NCBI RefSeq assembly: GCF_040702995.1
Contig: NZ_CP159992.1
Location: 568,501-632,500 of the forward strand
From: Paenibacillus sp. AN1007
Lineage (GTDB): Bacteria; Bacillota; Bacilli; Paenibacillales; Paenibacillaceae
Reading direction: 5' to 3'
Length of the DNA stretch: 64,000 nucleotides
The position numbers were made by a program, and so were the translations under genes. Under the pieces are notes generated by a model, which did no database searches, was not told the DNA's origin, and saw only the letters and a program-made list of their open reading frames with translations. Positions 58,958 to 64,000 of this stretch are shown here, in pieces (position 1 is the first letter of the stretch; every line of letters begins with the position of its first letter).

Positions 58958-59387
58958 GGGCGAATCCTCCTCTGATGTTAATATAAATTGAACGAATAGA
59001 TTTTACACGGAAACAATCCGATGACAGAAGAACCTGGAGAGCAGCGGTTATCCCCAAGATTTCTCGATTCTCATTTGCATACGGGAAAATCCGGTGAAGC
59101 GTATTTCCGATGCAGCTTTCTGTGCAGCGTTCAGGCGACCGCTCCGCTTTTCCAGTTTTTCTGTCCTCATCAATAACGAGTAAAAGAATCGTTCAACTTA
59201 TATTTCGATGATTGTATTCTTCTTGACTACATACGTTATTAACCGTATTGCGTTGCTTTTATGTTTGCGGTAGTACAAGAAGATCTTCAGGTCCAGCAAG
59301 GGCTTGTGCAAAAAGTAGTTATTTTTTGGCCAAAGGCTCGTATACATGGTAGTACAAACTGTAAAAATGATGAGGGGGAACGTGATC
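58958..59387. other. Intergenic region between pgpA-like gene and gerM
   Basis: 430 bases with no gene. It should contain divergent promoters. TTGACT at about 59223 with TATTGC 17 bases later is a weak candidate for the plus strand. Nothing else recognisable. Confidence 0.4.
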
Positions 59388-60443
59388 ATGAGAAAGATCC
59401 CATCTTGGCGCAAGGCATCGGCAGCAGCTTTATTGAGTATTCCTGTAGTCCTGACGGGCTGCGGGATGTTTGGTGCCCAATCTTCAGAAGCTGTTGATCC
59501 GCCGCCGCGTATTCAGGAAGCTGCCATGATTCAGGCTGCCGAAGGTAATGGGAAGCTTTCTTCGCTTCCACTGACGACCGTATATTTACAGGATCAGCAG
59601 GGACTGCTTGCTCCCGTCTCCCTGACACTTCCATCTGGAACCGATGTAAGCAGTCCAAAGACGGCGCTGGATGCACTGGTTACGGGCGGAGCTTATGCGG
59701 GAATGTTACCTGAAGGGTTTAAAGGTGTACTGCCGCAGGGGACTGTTGTGCAGAATGTAACGATCCATGCGGATGATAAGCTCGCTGTCGTGGAGTTCTC
59801 GGGTAACTTTGCCAAATATGACGCCAAAGATGAACGTAAAATGCTGGAAGCTGTGACGTGGACGCTGACAGGCAAGCCGGACGTAAATAATGTGCAGATC
59901 TGGGTGGATGGCAAAAAACTGAGCCAAATGCCTGTGAACAGTACGCCGCTGCCAGAGCCTCTTAATCGTGCGGTAGGCATTAATCTGGATTTGGGTGACT
60001 CGTTTACCACGAACAGCAGTCCGGTTACCGTTTATTTCTCAGCCGCTTCCCCTGCGGGCATACAGTATTATGTTCCTGTCACACGTCTTGTGACCCCAGG
60101 TGGAGACCGCATTCAAGCCGCAATAAATGAGCTGATCAAGGGGCCGGACAAAGGTGGCGAACTGGAGGAAGTGATGACAGGCGGAACCGTACTGCAATCG
60201 GTGAAAACGTCTGAAGACGGTACGGTGACGGTTGCGCTGAAAGACGACATGTTTACTGAAGGCGACGTTGTGCCCAGCGAGCTGCTGCAGTCCGTTGTAT
60301 TAACAACAGCAGAGAATACATCCGGTAAGGATGCGAAAGTGCAGATTGAATGGAACGGCCAGAAAACAGTCAAGGGTGATGATAACCGCGATTACAGCGC
60401 ACCCGTATCCAAGCCCGAATACATTAACGAAATCCCGATTTAA
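59388..60443 (+). CDS. gerM: Spore germination / sporulation lipoprotein GerM
   Basis: 351 residues. Lipoprotein signal with lipobox LTGC (Cys at about residue 25). It contains two GerM domains: residues 55-180 (TTVYLQDQQGLLAPVSLTLP, TALDALVTGGAYAGMLPEGF) and 205-335 (VTVYFSAASPAGIQYYVPVT, IQAAINELIKGPDKGGEL). GerM helps the engulfing membranes and the SpoIIIAH-SpoIIQ channel during sporulation. ATG 59388 has GAGGGGGA eight bases upstream. The order gerM-rph-rdgB agrees with Bacillus. Confidence 0.92.
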   Translation: MRKIPSWRKASAAALLSIPVVLTGCGMFGAQSSEAVDPPPRIQEAAMIQAAEGNGKLSSLPLTTVYLQDQQGLLAPVSLTLPSGTDVSSPKTALDALVTGGAYAGMLPEGFKGVLPQGTVVQNVTIHADDKLAVVEFSGNFAKYDAKDERKMLEAVTWTLTGKPDVNNVQIWVDGKKLSQMPVNSTPLPEPLNRAVGINLDLGDSFTTNSSPVTVYFSAASPAGIQYYVPVTRLVTPGGDRIQAAINELIKGPDKGGELEEVMTGGTVLQSVKTSEDGTVTVALKDDMFTEGDVVPSELLQSVVLTTAENTSGKDAKVQIEWNGQKTVKGDDNRDYSAPVSKPEYINEIPI

Positions 60444-60570
60444 TGGATAAGAGGGCTCAAGGGTGCTTTTAACTGAACTCTTTGGTAAAATATAAAGGAT
60501 GGCTGCAGGAGGCTGCAGAAGAGAACAAGTTCAACATTACAGGATGCTTAAGTCGTAGGAGGCAGAAAAT

Positions 60571-61326
60571 ATGAGATCTAACGGACGAACCAGCGAACAG
60601 CTGCGCCCGATGAATTTAACAATTAACACGAATAAATACGCCGAGGGCTCTGTATTGATTGAAGTCGGTGATACAAAGGTAATTTGTACAGCAACAGTGG
60701 AGGAACGCGTTCCTCCTTTTATGAAAGGACAAGGCAAAGGCTGGGTTACAGCGGAATACTCTATGCTTCCTCGTGCCACGCATACCCGGAATCAGCGGGA
60801 GGCCAATCGTGGTAAATTAACTGGACGTACCATGGAGATTCAGCGTTTAATCGGGCGCGCTCTTCGTTCGGTTGTGAACTTGCAGGCGCTCGGTGAGCGC
60901 ACCATTACATTGGACTGTGATGTCATTCAGGCAGATGGAGGCACACGTACAACGTCCATTACGGGTTCATTTGTCGCACTGGCGCTGGCTGTGAACAAAA
61001 TCGCGCAGCAGCATAAGCTGCAGGTATTCCCGATTACAGACTTCCTCGCTTCCGTAAGTGTAGGTGTTGTGGGCGAACAGCCGGTGCTGGATCTGAACTA
61101 TGACGAGGATTCCAAGGCCAAGGTGGATATGAACCTGGTCATGACGGGCAGTGGTAAGTACGTAGAGCTTCAGGGAACGGGTGAGGAAGCACCGTTTGAT
61201 CGTCGTGAATTGAACGCGATGCTGGAACTTGGCGAACAGGGCATTTTGGAAATGATCGAGCGGCAAAAAGAAGTACTTGGTCCGATTGCGCTCAAAATTG
61301 GCGCACGCGGATTGGGAGAAGCGTAA
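60571..61326 (+). CDS. rph: Ribonuclease PH
   Basis: 251 residues. A phosphorolytic 3'-5' exonuclease that trims tRNA 3' ends. Motifs: [60 protein letters not shown] and [17 protein letters not shown]. Start at ATG 60571 after AGGAGGC. The stop is followed by rdgB after one base. Confidence 0.97.
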   Translation: MRSNGRTSEQLRPMNLTINTNKYAEGSVLIEVGDTKVICTATVEERVPPFMKGQGKGWVTAEYSMLPRATHTRNQREANRGKLTGRTMEIQRLIGRALRSVVNLQALGERTITLDCDVIQADGGTRTTSITGSFVALALAVNKIAQQHKLQVFPITDFLASVSVGVVGEQPVLDLNYDEDSKAKVDMNLVMTGSGKYVELQGTGEEAPFDRRELNAMLELGEQGILEMIERQKEVLGPIALKIGARGLGEA

Positions 61327-61327
61327 C

Positions 61328-61951
61328 ATGAGCCTGGACAGCCCGGTTATCATTGTTGCTACCCGTAATGCAGGGAAAGTGCGCGAATTTGCGCATGCTT
61401 TCGCTCCGCTGGGTAAAGAGGTCAAAAGCATGTTTGATTATCCGGAGCTGCCGGATGTTGTGGAAGACGGTGTTACCTTTGCCGAGAACGCATGGAAAAA
61501 AGCCAAAGCCGTCGGTGACGCGCTTGGGCTGCCCGTTCTGGCAGACGACTCTGGGCTTTGTGTGGATCTGCTGAACGGGGAACCGGGTGTTTACTCCGCA
61601 AGATATGCCGGGGAAGATGCATCTGATGCACAGAATAATACCAAGCTGCTGGATGCTCTCGCCGCGCTGAAATCCGGTGAGGATTCCCAGCAGCCGCTGC
61701 TGAGTCCGGCACAATTTGTCTGCGCACTGGTGCTGTACGATCCGGTCACTGGGGATAAGTATGAAGCCGAAGGTATGGCTGAAGGCTGGATTACAGCTGA
61801 TGCGGCAGGCGAAGGCGGCTTCGGATATGATCCACTGTTCTATGTACCGGAATACGAGAAAACGATGGCTGAACTTACACTGGAACAAAAACAGTCGATC
61901 AGTCATCGGGGACATGCGCTGCGGGCGCTTGTTTCCCGCTTGAAAGCATAA
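61328..61951 (+). CDS. rdgB: XTP/dITP pyrophosphatase (RdgB/HAM1)
   Basis: 207 residues. It cleaves non-canonical purine nucleoside triphosphates to keep them out of DNA. Motifs: VATRNAGKVREF (substrate loop), VLADDSGLCVDLLNGEPGVYSARY, GGFGYDPLFYVP and SISHRGHALR. ATG 61328 lies two bases after the rph stop; GGGAGA serves as ribosome site. It is the last gene of the gerM-rph-rdgB operon. Confidence 0.96.
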   Translation: MSLDSPVIIVATRNAGKVREFAHAFAPLGKEVKSMFDYPELPDVVEDGVTFAENAWKKAKAVGDALGLPVLADDSGLCVDLLNGEPGVYSARYAGEDASDAQNNTKLLDALAALKSGEDSQQPLLSPAQFVCALVLYDPVTGDKYEAEGMAEGWITADAAGEGGFGYDPLFYVPEYEKTMAELTLEQKQSISHRGHALRALVSRLKA

Positions 61952-62025
61952 AAGGCGAAGGTCTGCTCCGGAGTAGACATTTCATCATCAAGTGAGAAAA
62001 GTAAGCTGAGGAGTTAAAGCGCAGG

Positions 62026-62090
62026 CGCTAATGGAAATACAGCGGTCATTCCAGTGGAATAATCCGCATTTCCATTAGCGTCTTTTTTTT
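62026..62090 (+). terminator. Long terminator hairpin after rdgB
   Basis: The outer arms CGCTAATGGAAAT and ATTTCCATTAGCG are perfect. The inner arms GCGG-TCATTCCA and TGGAAT-AATCCGC extend the stem almost to the loop. Eight T follow. The remaining bases to 62321 show only the leader of the next gene. Confidence 0.9.
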
Positions 62091-62321
62091 ATACATTATA
62101 GGCTCCGAATGTGCCGTACTTCGTTATACCTAAATACCGTGACTAATTAGGAGTAGAAGTGATGGGAACGTGCGTTCTTTTTCCTATACGTAAAGAGATG
62201 TGATTTGCACGATTGAGAAGGACATTGGGACTGGGGTTGGAAGAAGTTGCAAGTCAGGCCGGGTATCGGTTAACATTCAAATGAGTGAAAGACGATTAAC
62301 CTTATACGGGAGGGATTTGGC

Positions 62322-63164
62322 GTGCAGGAAGTGAAGCTGGTTGTATCTTACGATGACTATGAAGAGGGTATTCGAATGGAGACACTCCTTCGGGATTTGG
62401 CAGCGAAACCGGAAGCGGCAGCGCTGGAAAGCCTGATCATTGGTGATTGGGGACAAGCTTATGAAAATTCTCCGCAGGAATTCAAGGATACCTTGATTGA
62501 GCTTGCACCAAGTTTCCCGGCTTTGAAACAATTATTTATCGGAGATATGGAGTCCGAAGAATGCGAAGTTTCCTGGATTATTCAAACGAATCTTGCACCA
62601 ATTCTGCAAGCTTTTCCGAATTTGACCTCGTTTGTGATTAAAGGCAGCAGCGGACTTGAACTGGAGCCTCTCCGGCACAGCAAGCTGGAAGAATTAATCA
62701 TTATTTGCGGTGGTCTGCCGAAGAATGTCTTGTCCGACATTGCCACGGCAGAGCTGCCTGAATTGCGCAAGCTTGAACTGTATCTAGGGGTTGTAGATTA
62801 CGGATTCGATGGTTCTTTGGAGGATGTGCAGCCTTTGCTTGAAAAAGGACGTTTCCCTAAACTGGAGTACCTCGGTTTGAAGAACAGTGAAATTCAGGAC
62901 GAGATTGCAAAGGCTGCTGCAGAGGCGCCGATTCTCGAGCAGCTTCAAGTGCTCGATTTCTCGGAAGGAACCTTGTCGGATGAAGGGGCAGAAGCACTGC
63001 TTGCCAGTGATAAAATTAAACAGTTGAAGCACCTGAATCTAAGCTATCATTACATGACGGATGAAATGATGCTGCGCTGGAATCAATCCGGCATGTCGGT
63101 AGATGTGAGTGACCAGCAGGAAAGTGATGAAGAGGACTGGCGTTTCCCGATGCTGACAGAATAG
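62322..63164 (+). CDS. STM4015-family leucine-rich protein
   Basis: 280 residues, probably cytoplasmic. It consists of leucine-rich repeat units: FPALKQLFIGDMESE, FPNLTSFVIKGSSGLEL, LPELRKLELYLGVVDYGFDG, FPKLEYLGLKNSEIQDEIA, LEQLQVLDFSEGTLSDEGAEAL and IKQLKHLNLSYHYMTDEMM. The acidic end DQQESDEEDWRFPM is typical. I recall this family as STM4015, part of a conserved five-gene set (STM4011 to STM4015) of unknown function. GTG 62322 follows GGGAGGGA. The next gene starts three bases after the stop, as expected for such a cassette. Confidence 0.75.
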   Translation: MQEVKLVVSYDDYEEGIRMETLLRDLAAKPEAAALESLIIGDWGQAYENSPQEFKDTLIELAPSFPALKQLFIGDMESEECEVSWIIQTNLAPILQAFPNLTSFVIKGSSGLELEPLRHSKLEELIIICGGLPKNVLSDIATAELPELRKLELYLGVVDYGFDGSLEDVQPLLEKGRFPKLEYLGLKNSEIQDEIAKAAAEAPILEQLQVLDFSEGTLSDEGAEALLASDKIKQLKHLNLSYHYMTDEMMLRWNQSGMSVDVSDQQESDEEDWRFPMLTE

Positions 63165-63167
63165 CCG

Positions 63168-64000
63168 ATGTGGGATGAGAAACCTTTGTTATTAATCGGT
63201 AACCTGGACAATCGAAGAACAGCAGGACTGCAGGAAGCTCGAAAACAAGCGGGAATGAGTCCTGCCCATATGCTGTCATATGGGCAGCTTCTCCATACTT
63301 GGAGAGAGGGAGGAAGTCTCGCCGAACTTGTGCAGGCAAACTCTCCAGCGCCGCTCATTCGACTGGATGCCCCAGGCGAAGATTGGGATGTGGAACGCGG
63401 ACTGCTGCAGCTTGGAGCTTTAGACTTTAAGGAATCGGGCGATACCATGCACGACTTGAAGAGATCAGCGCGCCGCGTACGAAGTGATCTGTCATCGTCG
63501 TCGCAAAAGATAGGTCAGGAGACTTTCTCAGCTGAAGCTTCTCTTAGGTTAGAGCAGCAGTGGGGAAGAATCTACGCGCCTGCCCAATGGTTCCGGGGCT
63601 GGAAGACTTTTCTTAACCGGGCTGCGCAAGAAGCACGCGAGGTGTGGCCTGATGTCCAATTTTGGAATGACCCGGCCGAGATTGGCCTGATGTTTGATAA
63701 AAGAGAATGTCAGCTGCACTTGGCACAGCATGGTATTCCGGTTCCACCGTTACTGCCCTCTTCACAGCCTATCAATTGCTGGGAAATATTGCGTGAGGCA
63801 ATGAACGTTTCGCAGATGCACCGGGTCTTTGTCAAGCTGGCCTGCGGCTCGGGTGCATCGGGGGTTGTGGCCTATCAGATAAATCCGCGGACAGGTGAGG
63901 AGATTGCGGTTACAACGGTAGGCATGGAAATCTTTCAGGGCCAAACTGTTTTTTATAATGAGGGTAAACTGCAGAGGTATACCCGTCATAATGAGATTCG
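63168..64000 (+). CDS. STM4014-family ATP-grasp-like protein, cut by window edge
   Basis: 277 codons are present and the frame is still open at base 64000. ATG 63168 lies three bases after the stop of the leucine-rich gene. It begins MWDEKPLLLIGNLDNRRTAG; the middle has RLEQQWGRIYAPAQWFRGW and IGLMFDKRECQLHLAQHGIP; the ATP-grasp-like part begins VFVKLACGSGASGVVAYQI. In my memory of the family, STM4014 sits between the leucine-rich STM4015 and the hydrolase STM4013, followed by two radical-SAM proteins. A ligase joining an amino acid or peptide is suggested by the ATP-grasp fold, but no substrate is known. Confidence 0.7.
   Translation, partial: MWDEKPLLLIGNLDNRRTAGLQEARKQAGMSPAHMLSYGQLLHTWREGGSLAELVQANSPAPLIRLDAPGEDWDVERGLLQLGALDFKESGDTMHDLKRSARRVRSDLSSSSQKIGQETFSAEASLRLEQQWGRIYAPAQWFRGWKTFLNRAAQEAREVWPDVQFWNDPAEIGLMFDKRECQLHLAQHGIPVPPLLPSSQPINCWEILREAMNVSQMHRVFVKLACGSGASGVVAYQINPRTGEEIAVTTVGMEIFQGQTVFYNEGKLQRYTRHNEI

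Overview
The window looks like a chromosomal segment of a Paenibacillus species or a close relative. The evidence is strong AGGAGG-type ribosome sites, frequent GTG/TTG starts, sporulation genes (gerE, gerM, a YhcN/YlaJ lipoprotein, CgeB-type glycosyltransferases), the gerM-rph-rdgB order also seen in Bacillus, and an lplB-lplC-lipoprotein sugar ABC system beside a membrane-bound AraC regulator. The genus is inferred from gene content only. I see no rRNA, tRNA, CRISPR array or complete insertion sequence.

Layout. 1-728: end of an amino-acid ABC transporter ATPase with a frameshift. 901-12249: a probable spore-surface polysaccharide or glycosylation locus. It holds three small related helical proteins, a Lys/Arg-rich protein with glycine-aromatic tetrads, two CgeB-type glycosyltransferases (one frameshifted), a GT4 enzyme with a histone-like basic tail, a 2-epimerase / 4,6-dehydratase / reductase set suited to making a UDP-6-deoxy-L-HexNAc, another SDR and two GT2 enzymes. 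12558-18801: GNAT acetyltransferase, secreted or hypothetical proteins, two more GT4 enzymes and a 14-TM drug exporter with a striking triple operator. 19033-23369: Gld-type ABC exporter operon ending in a DUF4340 protein. 23613-26012: YhcN-like lipoprotein, a broken chemotaxis receptor and gerE.

26093-29057 is an A+T-rich insert (AbiE-type toxin-antitoxin pair with a decayed toxin, a putative micro-ORF, a secreted protein). It is flanked by 161-bp direct repeats of the gerE 3' end plus its terminator, as left by integration or duplication at gerE. 30144-32980: RpiR regulator-nagB-nagA amino-sugar operon. 35133-39669: oleate hydratase, TetR regulator, a 229-bp tandem repeat and an M20 peptidase. 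39917-52876: a plant-polysaccharide locus, probably for rhamnogalacturonan, with AraC regulator, LplB/LplC/lipoprotein importer, large GH106-like hydrolase, CE4 deacetylase and GH105 unsaturated glycuronyl hydrolase, preceded by a promoter and a catabolite-repression site. 53118-58957: DUF72, methyltransferase, MBL-fold protein, an ApbE / ferric-reductase-like module and PgpA. 59388-61951: gerM-rph-rdgB.

The window ends inside a cassette related to STM4015 (leucine-rich) and STM4014 (ATP-grasp-like), genes that in other genomes sit with two radical-SAM proteins and a hydrolase and whose function is unknown. This is the best lead for an undescribed system, but most of it lies past the right edge.

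Several genes carry small indels (near 413, 3557, two in 24738-25565, several in 26873-27414). Some may be sequence errors; the toxin gene looks truly decayed.
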